NCBI GenBank assembly: GCA_006226495.1
Contig: SBGU01000031.1
Location: forward strand, 18,193-82,192
Reading direction: 5' to 3'
Length of the DNA: 64,000 nucleotides
From: Alphaproteobacteria bacterium
Lineage (GTDB): Bacteria; Pseudomonadota; Alphaproteobacteria; Sphingomonadales; Kordiimonadaceae
The stretch's first letter is position 1. The number at the start of each line of letters is the position of its first letter. Both the position numbers and the translations under genes were made by a program. This document shows, one piece after another, positions 50,280 through 59,861 of the stretch. The notes under the pieces were generated by a model. It was not told the origin of the DNA and did not search any database. It saw only the letters and a program-made list of their open reading frames with translations.

Positions 50280-52859
50280 CTAAAAGCTGACGGTCAGGTC
50301 CAGAAGGACCCGGCGGCCATATTCATCGTAGCGCGACATGCGGTCGACCTGGTTGTCGCGGTACATGCGCAGCGGCGTGTTCGTGAGGTTGTTGACCTGC
50401 AGGCGCACACCGACATTGTCGGTAATCTGGTAGGACGAGCTGAAATCAAGCACATGCTCGGCCCCCAGGGTCTGCAGGGCCTGCGGGTCCCAGCCGAAGA
50501 TCAGGGTGAAGGGGCTGTGGTATTTGTACCCCAGCCGGGCTTCAAACTTGTCCTTGCTGTACCACAGGTCCACCGTCGCCGTGTGTTTGGCAAGGCCGCT
50601 GACCCGAAGCGGGTTATCCTGCGGCGCAAATTCCTCGATGTTCGAGGACACCAGCGCATAGTTGGAATAGATACCGAAGTCCTGCAAAACACCCGGCAGG
50701 AAATAGAAGGGCGTCTGGAATGTCAGCTCGATACCCTTGATATTGCCGCCGTCGCCGTTCGCGGGCCGATAGATCTGGTAGGTTTCCCCGTCGATATCCA
50801 CCGGTTCCGAGAAATAACCCACATGGGTTTTGACATCCTTGTAATAAACCGATGCCGCCGCCAGCGCTTCGTCATGGAAATACCATTCGAACGCCAGGTC
50901 GACCTGGTTGGCCTCGAACGGCTTCAGGTTCGGGTTGCCGCTGCTGCCCACCGGTATTTCGGTGGTGGTATTGAGGCTGCGGCCGGCACGCAGTTCATCA
51001 AGCGGCGGGCGCGAAATGGCGCGGGCCAGGCCCAGCCGCACGATCTTGTCTTCCCCGACATGGAAATTCAGGCTCAGGCTCGGCAGCACACGCACATAAT
51101 TGTTGCTGATGGCGACATCGGTCGGATCGCCGCCATTGAGGGATTCCTTGCCGTAACTGTCGACCTGGGTGCTGACCAAGCGCACACCGACGTTACCCGT
51201 GACCGGTGTGTCGCCCATGCTGGCTTCGATGTTCGATTTCACATAACCTTCGAACACCTTCTCCTTCACTTTCCAGCCGGCGAGCACGTCTTCAGCCGCC
51301 AGGCTTTCGTTCGCCCCCCCATGGCCGGCCTCCATCAGGGCATCAAAGTCGCCGTTCAGAAGCGGCGGCGCACTGATGCCGGACATGGAATAATAGCTCA
51401 GGAGCGATGACGGCACCTGCCCCGCAATCGGGTCCTGCCACCAACTGAAGGCCTGGAATTCCTTGGTGCGATAGGACATGCGGCCACCAAAATCGAAGCT
51501 GGTCAGGAAACCGCCGTCAATGGGGCGCGAAAAGTCCAGCTTGCCGGTCAGGATTTCGTCGCTCAGGTGCTGTGGGCCATCGTTCCAACTGCCGGCAAAA
51601 TACTGGTTGTTGGGGTCTGCCGGGTTTGCGGTCGAGGTGATCGAAGGCTCGTCCCGGAAATCCCAGGTTGTGGCAATGGCACCGCCATTGTCCATATAGA
51701 CCGAACGCCAGATGTTGCGGCGCTTGGCCTTGGAATAGGACAGGTCGGCATTGGCGGTGAGGTTTTCACCCGTCCAGTCGCCATTGATGCCGGTCAGGAA
51801 CACCGAGTTTTTCTGTTCATAACGCGCGATCACATTGCGCACATAGGTGTCGTTCACCGTGCCGGCGACCACGCTGCCGTCTTCGATTACCCAGTCGGCA
51901 TAATCGCTGTAGCTGCCCCACTGGTCGGTCCAGTTGCCCCAGTTCTGGTACCAGGCCTGGTTCTGGTCTTCGGTGATGTCGAATTCCGTGTAGAACACAT
52001 CATATTTCAGGGTCAGTTGGTCGCTGGGCTGGAACTGCAAGGCCCCCATAAGGCCCAGGCGGTCCTGATCCAGCTTCTTCACCTCGGCCTGCGCGCCCCA
52101 GGGCGCATAATCGATGGTGCCGTCGCCGTCGATATCGCCGGCATCGCTTTCGTTATAGTCCCAGCCCTGCAGGGACGCGAAACCGTTCTTCTGTTTCTGG
52201 ATCGCGGCACCCAGCGCAATGCCAAGCGTATCGTTGAACTTGTGCACAAACGACATGCTGCCGCGGTAACCGAACGGGCTGTAATCCGGGATATCGTCGC
52301 CGGCTTCATAATAGACGGGGCCGCCCCGCACGGTCAGGCTCGGACCTGTGTGATTGAGCGGGTCGATGGTTTTCAGGTTGATGGTGCCGGCGATGCCGCC
52401 TGATACCAGATCGGCCGACTGGGATTTATAGACATCGACGCCGGACACCAGTTCCGACGGATATTGTTCCCAGCGGATGCCACGGTCCGGTTCGGACGTT
52501 GCGACCTCGCGGCCATTCACAAGGCCCAGCACCAGGCGCGGCCCCAGGCCCCGCACGGTGGCCTGGCTGTTGTTGCCACGGTCGCGGCTGCCGTTCAGGC
52601 CCGGCAGGCGCACCAGCGCCTCGGCGATCGTTACGTCCGGCAACTGGCCGATATCTTCCGACGAGATGGCTTCCACCACCTGGTCGGACCCGCGTTTGAC
52701 CTTCAGGGCGTCCTTCAGGCTGCCCCGGATGCCGGTGACCACAATTTCATCGATTTCATTGGTGTCGCTTGTATCGGACTGCTGCGCCTGCACGGACGCA
52801 GCCCCAAACAGAGCGAACAGGCTGGCGGTGGCCAGCAGCGTAGAACAGGAATGCTTCAT
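50280..52859 (-). CDS. TonB-dependent receptor of the galactan locus
   Basis: 859 aa with signal MKHSCSTLLATASLFALFGAASVQA. It has EIDEIVVTGIRGSLKDALKVKRGSDQVVEAISSEDIGQLPDVTIAEALVRLPG and VRGLGPRLVLGLVNGREVATSE (plug), and a barrel ending GRRVLLDLTVSF with the terminal Phe expected for BAM recognition. Flanking genes encode GH53 galactanase and GH2 beta-galactosidase, so imported ligands are probably beta-1,4-galacto-oligosaccharides. The gene has its own 236-bp upstream region with the sequence shared with the GntR promoter (52915-52927). Confidence 0.9.
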   Translation of the reverse strand: MKHSCSTLLATASLFALFGAASVQAQQSDTSDTNEIDEIVVTGIRGSLKDALKVKRGSDQVVEAISSEDIGQLPDVTIAEALVRLPGLNGSRDRGNNSQATVRGLGPRLVLGLVNGREVATSEPDRGIRWEQYPSELVSGVDVYKSQSADLVSGGIAGTINLKTIDPLNHTGPSLTVRGGPVYYEAGDDIPDYSPFGYRGSMSFVHKFNDTLGIALGAAIQKQKNGFASLQGWDYNESDAGDIDGDGTIDYAPWGAQAEVKKLDQDRLGLMGALQFQPSDQLTLKYDVFYTEFDITEDQNQAWYQNWGNWTDQWGSYSDYADWVIEDGSVVAGTVNDTYVRNVIARYEQKNSVFLTGINGDWTGENLTANADLSYSKAKRRNIWRSVYMDNGGAIATTWDFRDEPSITSTANPADPNNQYFAGSWNDGPQHLSDEILTGKLDFSRPIDGGFLTSFDFGGRMSYRTKEFQAFSWWQDPIAGQVPSSLLSYYSMSGISAPPLLNGDFDALMEAGHGGANESLAAEDVLAGWKVKEKVFEGYVKSNIEASMGDTPVTGNVGVRLVSTQVDSYGKESLNGGDPTDVAISNNYVRVLPSLSLNFHVGEDKIVRLGLARAISRPPLDELRAGRSLNTTTEIPVGSSGNPNLKPFEANQVDLAFEWYFHDEALAAASVYYKDVKTHVGYFSEPVDIDGETYQIYRPANGDGGNIKGIELTFQTPFYFLPGVLQDFGIYSNYALVSSNIEEFAPQDNPLRVSGLAKHTATVDLWYSKDKFEARLGYKYHSPFTLIFGWDPQALQTLGAEHVLDFSSSYQITDNVGVRLQVNNLTNTPLRMYRDNQVDRMSRYDEYGRRVLLDLTVSF

Positions 52860-52914
52860 GTTTCCCTCCCCAGAACCATTTCCCAGATTTGGACAGATTG
52901 ACCTTATCTATCTT

Positions 52915-52927
52915 ATTTATATGATTT
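52915..52927. promoter_or_regulatory. GntR-type operator candidate, galactan receptor promoter
   Basis: ATTTATATGATTT, which on the other strand is AAATCATATAAAT, identical over 13 bases to the site just upstream of the gntR gene (60734-60746). It lies 56 bp upstream of the receptor start in a locally A/T-rich stretch. Confidence 0.6.
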
Positions 52928-53095
52928 ATAACATATGTGAGTCGAATGCAAGCCACATCGCGGATTTTGCAGTCCGGCACCGGCAGCATGCGGGAATGCC
53001 CGGTTTCCCGGCCTTTCAAGGCGCCGGAAACACAAACGACCGGCACGCGATGAACGCAGCCGGCCGTAAAATGCCCTGTGAAATTCGCCTGAAGC

Positions 53096-55444
53096 CTAGT
53101 TGGGCACAAATTCCAGCAGCATGGCGGGACCGATATTGGGCCGGTCGGTCTCGGCCAGGATTCGGATCACACCCCGTTTGTCGCCTATGCGGATCAGTGC
53201 CGACGCAATGCCGCCCTGGGTGGTCGGGTTCACCGGGTTCACGAGCTCTGCATCCCCCTTGATCTGGAATTCAACCGGCAGGTCGTTCATCGGCACGGTG
53301 GTGCCGTAAGCATCCACCAGCCGGGCATGGACAAACACAAGGTCACCCGCACCGGCCTCGGGCTCCCGGCCCGCGACATCCAGCGACAGCGCGAACCCGA
53401 CCGGGGTCAGCGGCGTGCGCACAGAATGGCGGGCGACCTCCTTGCCGGCCAGATAGGCCACCGCCTCCAGCGTACCGGCTTCGAACCTGCCAAGCTGGAA
53501 GGTGAAGGGCGGATGGGCCAGATGGTCGGACAGCGTGTTCACATCGGGTTTCTGCCGCCCCTGGGATTTGCCGTTCAGGAACAGCTCCACCGCGTCGGCG
53601 TTACTATAGATACGCACATCGGTGGGTGACTGGCGGGTCCATTCATTGGCGATATAGACCATTGGCCCCAGGTTCAGGCCCGGCATATGCGCGTCCGCAT
53701 CCCGCTGGCTGCGGAAAAACTGGTAGGCATATTTGGGCAAGCGGTCGATGCTCATGATGCCCGACGCCTCCAGGTCGTCGGCATAACCCCGGTTATAGTC
53801 GAACATCACCCAGTAGCCGTCGGCAAACGCCGGGGTGCGGAAATTGTCATTATGGGCTTCCTGGATATTCAGCGCCTGCTGCAACAGCCGGCGTTCCCCG
53901 TCGCGCAACAACTGGCGGCTGGTGCGTTCCTCTTCCTTCAGGTCGCCCCAGGCCTCCTGGTTGAGGCCGGCATTCTGCGCATAATATTCCCAGTCGCCAT
54001 ACTCCGACACGATATAGGGCACACCCGGTTCTTCATAATGCTGCAGCCGGTGCTGGCGCGCCTGCAGGTAAATGTCGTAGCCCGCGTTCAGCCAGCCGGC
54101 GGAATAGACATTCGGCCCCGGCATTTCCTCATGCACGATATCGTCGAAGGCCTGCACCAGATCGGCCGGCATGGCGGTTTCATTCAGCGAACATTCCCAG
54201 GCCAGCACACTGGCGTGGTTGCGGTCGCGCCGGATCATGTCGCGGCAAGTTTGCAGCACATGGGCCCGGAAGGCCGGGTCGTCATTCATATATTGCCAGC
54301 CCAGGATGGCATCCAGCACCACAAGGCCCAGCCGGTCGGCAGCATCCATGAAGGCGGGCGAATGCGGATAGTGGGACAGGCGCACATAATCGAAGCCGGC
54401 TTCCTTGATGCGCACGGCATCGCGCCAGTCGGCATTGGCACCGATGGCATAACCCACGAACGGATATTCCTGGTGCCGGTTCACGCCGCGCAGGAACATT
54501 TTTTCGCCGTTCAGCCAGAAGCCATCCTTGGTCACCCTGAACGCGCGGATGCCGATCGTCGTCTCGCGCCGGTCGCTCAGTTTGCCGTCGACCAGCACCT
54601 CGGTCACCAGGGTATAGAGGTTCGGTTCCCGGGTCGACCACAGGCGCGGGTTGTCGAGCGACAGAATCTGGACGTCTGTGACCGCTTCACCGGGCGATAT
54701 TGTTGCATTTGGACCCTGTTTTGTTGCAACTGCAACACTTCCGTCCATAAGCGATTGCTTGACCTGGACGATGGCGGTCGCTTCGGTTTCGTTGACCACC
54801 TGGCTCTGGACCTGCACCTCCGACCTGGTCTTGTCGACCAGCGGATAGGTCACCAGAATGCCGCCGCCGGCCGGCACGCCGGCGGTCATTTCGTCGCTGA
54901 TATGAACCGGGTTCAACACGGTCAGGGATGCCGTGCGATACAGGCCGCCATACATATTGAAATCAAGCGTTTTCAATGGCTTGGGGCCGGTCACCGTGCT
55001 ATCGCGGTTATCCAGTTGAACCAGAATTTCATTGGGCTTGTCGAAACTGACAGCATCCGTGATGTCCGCCACGAACGGCAGGTAGCCACCCAGATGGCGG
55101 GCAACCTCCTGCCCGTTCACCGACAGGATGGCCGCATTCATTGCGCCTTCGAAACGAATGACCAGCCGGCTGCCTTTCCAGGCCGGCTCCAGCACCAGCG
55201 ACCGCCGATACCAGGCATCGCCCTGCCACTGGTCGTTCACCACAAGTGGTTCAATGCGCGGGCTATGGGGCAAGCGAACGCTTTGCCAGTCGGTCAGGCC
55301 ACCCTTGCCGTCCGTGCGCTGGAACGACCAGTCGCTGTTGAGCGGCACCACGGTCCGGCCCGCCATCTGGTGCGCCGCTTCGGGCCCACAGCCCAAAAGG
55401 CTGAAACAGGTCAACAACAGCAAGCCGATCGCACGCAGAGACAT
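53096..55444 (-). CDS. GH2 beta-galactosidase, lipoprotein
   Basis: 782 aa. The N-terminus MSLRAIGLLLLTCFSLLGC has lipobox SLLGC (Cys19), so it should be anchored in the periplasm or outer membrane. The jelly-roll (WKGSRLVIRFEGAMNAAILSVNGQEVARHLGGYLPF), Ig domain and barrel (FLRGVNRHQEYPFVGYAI, EAGFDYVRLSHYPHSPAFMDAADRLGL) follow GH2 order. WECSLNETAMP carries the acid/base Glu, and YIVSEYGDWEYYAQ the nucleophile Glu. C-terminal DUF4982-like and Ig-like domains complete it. It releases galactose from galacto-oligosaccharides made by GH53. A TGTTGCA palindrome occurs inside the gene at 54722. Confidence 0.87.
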   Translation of the reverse strand: MSLRAIGLLLLTCFSLLGCGPEAAHQMAGRTVVPLNSDWSFQRTDGKGGLTDWQSVRLPHSPRIEPLVVNDQWQGDAWYRRSLVLEPAWKGSRLVIRFEGAMNAAILSVNGQEVARHLGGYLPFVADITDAVSFDKPNEILVQLDNRDSTVTGPKPLKTLDFNMYGGLYRTASLTVLNPVHISDEMTAGVPAGGGILVTYPLVDKTRSEVQVQSQVVNETEATAIVQVKQSLMDGSVAVATKQGPNATISPGEAVTDVQILSLDNPRLWSTREPNLYTLVTEVLVDGKLSDRRETTIGIRAFRVTKDGFWLNGEKMFLRGVNRHQEYPFVGYAIGANADWRDAVRIKEAGFDYVRLSHYPHSPAFMDAADRLGLVVLDAILGWQYMNDDPAFRAHVLQTCRDMIRRDRNHASVLAWECSLNETAMPADLVQAFDDIVHEEMPGPNVYSAGWLNAGYDIYLQARQHRLQHYEEPGVPYIVSEYGDWEYYAQNAGLNQEAWGDLKEEERTSRQLLRDGERRLLQQALNIQEAHNDNFRTPAFADGYWVMFDYNRGYADDLEASGIMSIDRLPKYAYQFFRSQRDADAHMPGLNLGPMVYIANEWTRQSPTDVRIYSNADAVELFLNGKSQGRQKPDVNTLSDHLAHPPFTFQLGRFEAGTLEAVAYLAGKEVARHSVRTPLTPVGFALSLDVAGREPEAGAGDLVFVHARLVDAYGTTVPMNDLPVEFQIKGDAELVNPVNPTTQGGIASALIRIGDKRGVIRILAETDRPNIGPAMLLEFVPN
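54722..54737. promoter_or_regulatory. TGTTGCA palindrome 3, inside the GH2 gene
   Basis: TGTTGCA-AC-TGCAACA, the same 7-2-7 palindrome as at 41683 and 41715, with a half-site TGTTGCA at 54701-54707. Being inside a coding region, it may be a roadblock site or coincidental. Confidence 0.4.
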
Positions 55445-55475
55445 CGCCCTTCCCCCTTGATTCTACTGGATAATA

Positions 55476-56297
55476 TCAGACACGACCGCCGTCGACGATC
55501 ACCTGCTGGCCGGTCATCATGCCCGACGCGCGGGATGCCAGGAACAGGGCAAAAGCCGCGATATCCCAGCCACCGATGGTGCTTTTGATCGCCTGTTCGG
55601 CCAGGCATTGCTGCAGCGCTTCTTCGGTCACCCACAGGCGTTTCTGCCGCGCCGTCATCACCCAACCGGGGATCAAGGCATTGACAGTAATGGCATTTTC
55701 GCCCAGTTCCCGCGCCAGCGCCTTGGTCATGCCGACAATCGCCGCCTTGGCCGAAACATAGGCCGGGTAACCGGCGAGCCCGAGGTTGGCAGAGTTGGAG
55801 CCCAGGTTCACGATGCTGCCCCCGCCCAGTTTTTTCATGCCTTCGGCCACCGCCTGTACGGCAAAAAAGTGCGGCCGCAGGTTGGTGTTCATCATATCGT
55901 CCCAGGCTTCGACCGACAGGTCGGTGACCGTATGGCGAGTGTCGCGCGCGGCATTGTTCACCAGCACCGATGCCGGGCCATGGGCCGCTTCGGCTGCGAC
56001 CACCGCAGCTTTCAGCGCATCGACATCTCGGATATCACATTGAATGAAAAGGGGTTTTTGATAGCCCCGCGCGGCAACAGACTCACAAAGCTTTTCAGCG
56101 GGTTCGCGGGTCAGCGACACAAAAGCCACCTTGGCGCCCTGCTGGGCAAAGGCCGCCGTCATATAGGCGCCGATGCCCGAACCGCCACCGGTGATGAACA
56201 CGGCCTTGCCCGCCAGATCGGGATATGTGGGCGCATTCGCACCATCCCAATCCGAGAAAACATCATCATAATCTGCATGCGCGGCCTGGTCCGTCAT
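55476..56297 (-). CDS. Short-chain dehydrogenase, probable D-galactose 1-dehydrogenase
   Basis: 273 aa SDR. The cofactor motif is FITGGGSGIGAYMTAAFAQQG (TGxxxGxG), with VNNAARD, the catalytic Ser in NLGSNSANLGLAGY and YVSAK (YxxxK). The end MTGQQVIVDGGRV is typical. In this locus the oxidation of galactose to galactono-lactone needs a dehydrogenase, and no other candidate is present. The assignment is by pathway gap-filling. Arabinose or another aldose could also be accepted. It is the first gene of an apparent operon with GH2, 31 bp downstream, and is divergent from the dehydratase gene. Confidence 0.78.
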   Translation of the reverse strand: MTDQAAHADYDDVFSDWDGANAPTYPDLAGKAVFITGGGSGIGAYMTAAFAQQGAKVAFVSLTREPAEKLCESVAARGYQKPLFIQCDIRDVDALKAAVVAAEAAHGPASVLVNNAARDTRHTVTDLSVEAWDDMMNTNLRPHFFAVQAVAEGMKKLGGGSIVNLGSNSANLGLAGYPAYVSAKAAIVGMTKALARELGENAITVNALIPGWVMTARQKRLWVTEEALQQCLAEQAIKSTIGGWDIAAFALFLASRASGMMTGQQVIVDGGRV

Positions 56298-56320
56298 TGC
56301 GGCTCCCCTCTCCCGATAAT

Positions 56321-56346
56321 TCCCATGATATTACACATACATGGGA
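56321..56346. promoter_or_regulatory. Inverted repeat upstream of the SDR gene
   Basis: TCCCATG (56321-56327) and CATGGGA (56340-56346), a 7-12-7 dyad 24 bp upstream of the SDR start, spanning A/T-rich ATATTACACATA. Its function is unknown; it may be part of the divergent control region. Confidence 0.4.
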
Positions 56347-56408
56347 CACGCCGCCCATGACCTTGCACACGAGCATAGGGCGATACAATCGCCTTTACAA
56401 TAGCATAT

Positions 56409-56421
56409 TTATCATATAATT
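56409..56421. promoter_or_regulatory. GntR-type operator candidate, dehydratase promoter
   Basis: TTATCATATAATT shares ATCATATAA with the identical 13-mers at 52915 and 60734 (10 of 13 aligned positions). It lies in the divergent gap between the SDR and dehydratase genes, about 108 bp from the latter's start. Confidence 0.5.
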
Positions 56422-56528
56422 AAGAAGGCCATATCAGGCGCCACGCCCGGCGTGTCAGGCCCGGACCCATTTTGATCCGGCCCGGCGCGGCTGTCCGGCA
56501 GCGCGCACAAGGTTGAAAGTGGGACACT

Positions 56529-58259
56529 ATGACCAAAAAAAAGACGCCGCTCCGCAGCGCCGCCAGTTATGGAAAACTGGACCGCGACGGTTTCATCCAT
56601 CGTAGCTGGATGAAAAGCCAGGGCCTGCCGGACGAGGCCTTCGATGGCCGGCCTGTTATCGGCATCTGCAACACCTGGTCGGAACTGACCCCCTGCAACG
56701 CACACCTGCGCGACATTGCGGAATATGTGAAACGTGGTGTCTGGGAAGCCGGCGGCCTGCCGCTTGAATTTCCGGTCATGTCGCTGGGTGAAACCCAGAT
56801 GCGGCCAACGGCCATGCTGTACCGCAACCTCCTGGCCATGGACACGGAAGAATCGATCCGCGGCAACCCCATGGACGGGGTTGTCCTGCTGGGCGGCTGC
56901 GACAAAACCACCCCCGGCCAGTTGATGGGCGCGGCCAGTGTCGACCTGCCGACAATCATTGTCTCGTCCGGCCCCATGCTGAACGGCAAATACCGCGGCA
57001 AGGACATCGGTTCCGGCACCGACGTCTGGAAATTCAGCGAAGCCGTGCGCGCCGGCGAGATGACTTTGGCCGATTTCATGGGGGCCGAATCCGGCATGTC
57101 GCGCGGCCCCGGCACCTGCATGACCATGGGCAGCGCCTCCACCTTCGCCTGTCTCGTGGAAGCCATGGGGCTGAGCCTGCCTTATAATGCCACCCTGCCC
57201 GCCGTGGATGCCCGCCGCAAGGCGCTCGCGCACAACACGGGCCGTGTGATTGTCGACATGGTCCGCCAGAACCGGCGCCTGTCGGATGTGCTGACCCTCG
57301 AAGCCCTGCATAACGCCGTGAAGGTGCATGCGGCGGTTGGCGGTTCCACCAATGCCGTGTTGCATATCCAGGCCATCGCCGGCCGTTTGGGCCTTGATTT
57401 CAAGATGCAGGATTTCGACACCCTTGGGCAGGATATCCCGCTACTCGTCGACCTGCAGCCGTCCGGTCGTTTCCTGATGGAGGATTTCCATTATGCCGGC
57501 GGCCTGCCCGCCCTGATGAAACAGATTGAAGGCAAGCTGGACCTGACCTGCGCCACGGTCACCGGCGAACCGCTGGGCCAATCCGTTACGGGGGCGGAAT
57601 GTTTCAATAGCGAGGTGATCCGCGAAGTTGAAACCCCGGTGAAGGACCTGTCCGGCGCCTGGGTCCTGAAGGGCAACCTGTGCCCGCAGGGCGCACTGAT
57701 GAAACCGAATGCCGCCGACCCGGCGCTGTGGCAACATACCGGCCGCGCCGTTGTCTTTGAAAATATTGAGGATTTTCACGCCCGCATCGACGACCCGGAC
57801 CTGGATGTCGAGGAAAAGGATATCCTTGTGCTGAAGGGCTGTGGCCCGAAGGGCTATCCCGGCATGCCCGAAGTGGGTAACATGCCGCTTCCGGCAAAGT
57901 TGCTTGCAAAAGGGGTCAAGGACATGATCCGTGTTTCCGACGCCCGCATGAGCGGCACCGCCTACGGCACCGTGGTCCTGCATGTGGCGCCCGAAGCCGA
58001 AATGGGCGGCCCGCTGGCGCTTGTGCGCAGTGGCGACATGATCCGGCTGGATGGCCCCGGTCGCACGCTGGACCTGCTGGTCGATGACGCCGAACTGGCC
58101 AAACGCAAGGCTGAATGGCAACAAACCCATCCCGCCAGCCCGCACACGCGGGGATATTACAAACTGTATGTCGACCATGTGCTGCAGGCCGATGAAGGCT
58201 GTGACCTTGATTTCCTGGTTGGCAACAGCGGTTCGGTCGTTACCCGGGAATCCCACTGA
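56529..58259 (+). CDS. IlvD/Edd-family sugar-acid dehydratase (galactonate/arabinonate type)
   Basis: 576 aa. The [2Fe-2S] ligands are Cys56 (PCNAHL), Cys124 (GGCDKTTPG) and Cys197 (GTCMTMGSAS), each exactly three positions earlier than Cys59/127/200 of the well-studied Rhizobium L-arabinonate dehydratase. Asp125-Lys126 and the catalytic Ser475 in VSDARMSGTAYG are also conserved. It dehydrates D-galactonate (or L-arabinonate) to the 2-keto-3-deoxy acid in the cytoplasm. The following KDGal kinase and aldolase genes favour D-galactonate. It is the first gene of a plus-strand operon; its TGATG junction couples it to the kinase. Confidence 0.88.
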   Translation: MTKKKTPLRSAASYGKLDRDGFIHRSWMKSQGLPDEAFDGRPVIGICNTWSELTPCNAHLRDIAEYVKRGVWEAGGLPLEFPVMSLGETQMRPTAMLYRNLLAMDTEESIRGNPMDGVVLLGGCDKTTPGQLMGAASVDLPTIIVSSGPMLNGKYRGKDIGSGTDVWKFSEAVRAGEMTLADFMGAESGMSRGPGTCMTMGSASTFACLVEAMGLSLPYNATLPAVDARRKALAHNTGRVIVDMVRQNRRLSDVLTLEALHNAVKVHAAVGGSTNAVLHIQAIAGRLGLDFKMQDFDTLGQDIPLLVDLQPSGRFLMEDFHYAGGLPALMKQIEGKLDLTCATVTGEPLGQSVTGAECFNSEVIREVETPVKDLSGAWVLKGNLCPQGALMKPNAADPALWQHTGRAVVFENIEDFHARIDDPDLDVEEKDILVLKGCGPKGYPGMPEVGNMPLPAKLLAKGVKDMIRVSDARMSGTAYGTVVLHVAPEAEMGGPLALVRSGDMIRLDGPGRTLDLLVDDAELAKRKAEWQQTHPASPHTRGYYKLYVDHVLQADEGCDLDFLVGNSGSVVTRESH

Positions 58260-59221
58260 TGCAGGCACCCCTGTTCATTGCAGGCGACTGGGGCACAAGT
58301 TCGCTCAGGCTATACCTCTGCCGCGGCGACAAAGTGCTGGCAGAAGCACGGGGCCCCGGCATCGCAGCCCTTGCGGACAGTGCCGAAAACACACTGTTCG
58401 GCCTCATCGCCCCCTGGGCCGACCAGATGGGCAAATGCCCGATCTATCTGTGCGGCATGGTGGGGTCCAATATCGGCTGGACCAACGCGCCCTATGCCGA
58501 TTGTCCGGCCAACACCGGCGACCTGGCCCATGCCTGTGTCGAATTGCACGCGCGCGGCCATGCGGTGTTTATCGTGCCGGGCCTCAAATGCCGGAATTTC
58601 ATGGATGCACCCGATACCATGCGCGGCGAAGAAACCCAACTGGGCGGCCTTCTCGCGATCCAGCCTGCCCTTGCGACCGGCGCCCATCTCGTCTGCCTGC
58701 CGGGCACCCACACAAAATGGGTGCTGTTAGAGGACGGCAAGGTGCAATCCTTCACCACCAGCATGACAGGCGAACTGTTTGCCATCCTGAACCGCCACAG
58801 TGTGCTGATTTCCAAAACCGCGCCCGCAGTGGAACCGGAGGTAGCGGAAGCCGCCTTTGGCAAAGGCCTGGCCGTCGCCCTTGAAGACAATGGCAGCGAC
58901 AGCCTGCAATTGCTGTTTGGCGTGCGCGCGCGGCAATTGACCGGCGGCCTGCCGCCGGGCGAGGCCGCAGACTTCCTTTCCGGCATCCTGATCGGTCGTG
59001 ATGTTGCCAGCATGCTGAAGATGCTGGCGGCCAGTATCGGCGGCAGCCCGGTGGTGCATCTGGTTGGCGAACCTGCCCTCAACAAACATTATCGCCGCGC
59101 GCTTATGGCATGTGGGGCCTCGTCCACCGAACATGACGGCGGCGCCCTGGTGCTGGCCGGCCTGCGTGCGCTTTTCAAAGATATGAGTTCACAGAATGTC
59201 CATCATGATCAATCAGCCTGA
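58259..59221 (+). CDS. dgoK: 2-dehydro-3-deoxygalactonokinase
   Basis: 320 aa. It opens with FIAGDWGTSSLRLYLCRGDKVL, the ATP-binding DWGTS element of the DgoK family. GLKCRNFMDAPDTMRGEETQLGGLLA, CLPGTHTKWVLLEDGKVQSFTTSMTGELFAILNRHS and the C-terminal GEPALNKHYRRALMACG also match. It phosphorylates 2-keto-3-deoxy-D-galactonate at C6 with ATP. It overlaps the dehydratase stop by 1 nt and the aldolase start by 26 nt, a tightly coupled De Ley-Doudoroff cassette. Confidence 0.92.
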   Translation: MQAPLFIAGDWGTSSLRLYLCRGDKVLAEARGPGIAALADSAENTLFGLIAPWADQMGKCPIYLCGMVGSNIGWTNAPYADCPANTGDLAHACVELHARGHAVFIVPGLKCRNFMDAPDTMRGEETQLGGLLAIQPALATGAHLVCLPGTHTKWVLLEDGKVQSFTTSMTGELFAILNRHSVLISKTAPAVEPEVAEAAFGKGLAVALEDNGSDSLQLLFGVRARQLTGGLPPGEAADFLSGILIGRDVASMLKMLAASIGGSPVVHLVGEPALNKHYRRALMACGASSTEHDGGALVLAGLRALFKDMSSQNVHHDQSA

Positions 59222-59849
59222 CCGGCACCTGAAACAACTGCCGCTCGTTGCTATTCTCCGTGGCCTCAGGCCCGAGGAAGCGCTGGATATCGGCAAGGTG
59301 CTGTTTGATGCCGGTTTCCGGGCCATCGAGGTCCCGCTCAATTCGCCGGACCCGTTCCGAAGCATTGAACGGCTGGCCCGGCATTTTGGCGAAGACTGCC
59401 TTGTGGGCGCAGGAACCGTTACGCAGGCGGATCAAGTTGGCACCCTGTATGATGCCGGCGGCCGGCTTGTGGTGTCGCCCTGCACGGACACGGGTGTCAT
59501 TCGCGCGGCCAACCAGCGCGGCATGCTCAGCCTGCCGGGTGTCGCAACCCCCACCGAAGTCTTCAATGCCATCCATGCCGGTGCCAAATACCTGAAGCTG
59601 TTTCCAGCGTCCACCTATGGCACCGGGCACCTGAAGGCGCTGAAGGCCGTGGTTCCGGCGGGTATCGAATTCATTGCGGTTGGCGGTGTTGGCCCCGCCA
59701 ACATGGCCGAATGGTCCGCGGCAGGCAGCCTTGGCTTCGGCCTTGGTTCCGACCTCTACAAGGCTGGCATGCCGACCACCGACGTGGCCGAACGGGCACG
59801 CGCCAGTGTTGCTGCCTTTGCCGCCTGTCATCCCAAAAGCGCGAAATAA
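59196..59849 (+). CDS. dgoA: 2-dehydro-3-deoxy-6-phosphogalactonate aldolase
   Basis: 217 aa; ATG 59205 is an alternative start. Class I KDPG/KDPGal aldolase: PLVAILRGLRPEEALDIGKVLFDAGFRAIEVPLNSPDPFRSI (catalytic Glu in AIEVPL), CLVGAGTVTQADQV, VVSPCTDTGVI, LPGVATPTEVFNAIHAGAKYLKLFPAS (Schiff-base Lys in YLKLFPA). The RGLRP and NSPDPFRSI segments are characteristic of the DgoA rather than the Eda branch. It splits KDPGal to pyruvate and glyceraldehyde-3-phosphate. Confidence 0.93.
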   Translation: MSIMINQPDRHLKQLPLVAILRGLRPEEALDIGKVLFDAGFRAIEVPLNSPDPFRSIERLARHFGEDCLVGAGTVTQADQVGTLYDAGGRLVVSPCTDTGVIRAANQRGMLSLPGVATPTEVFNAIHAGAKYLKLFPASTYGTGHLKALKAVVPAGIEFIAVGGVGPANMAEWSAAGSLGFGLGSDLYKAGMPTTDVAERARASVAAFAACHPKSAK

Positions 59850-59861
59850 CCGGGAAGACCC

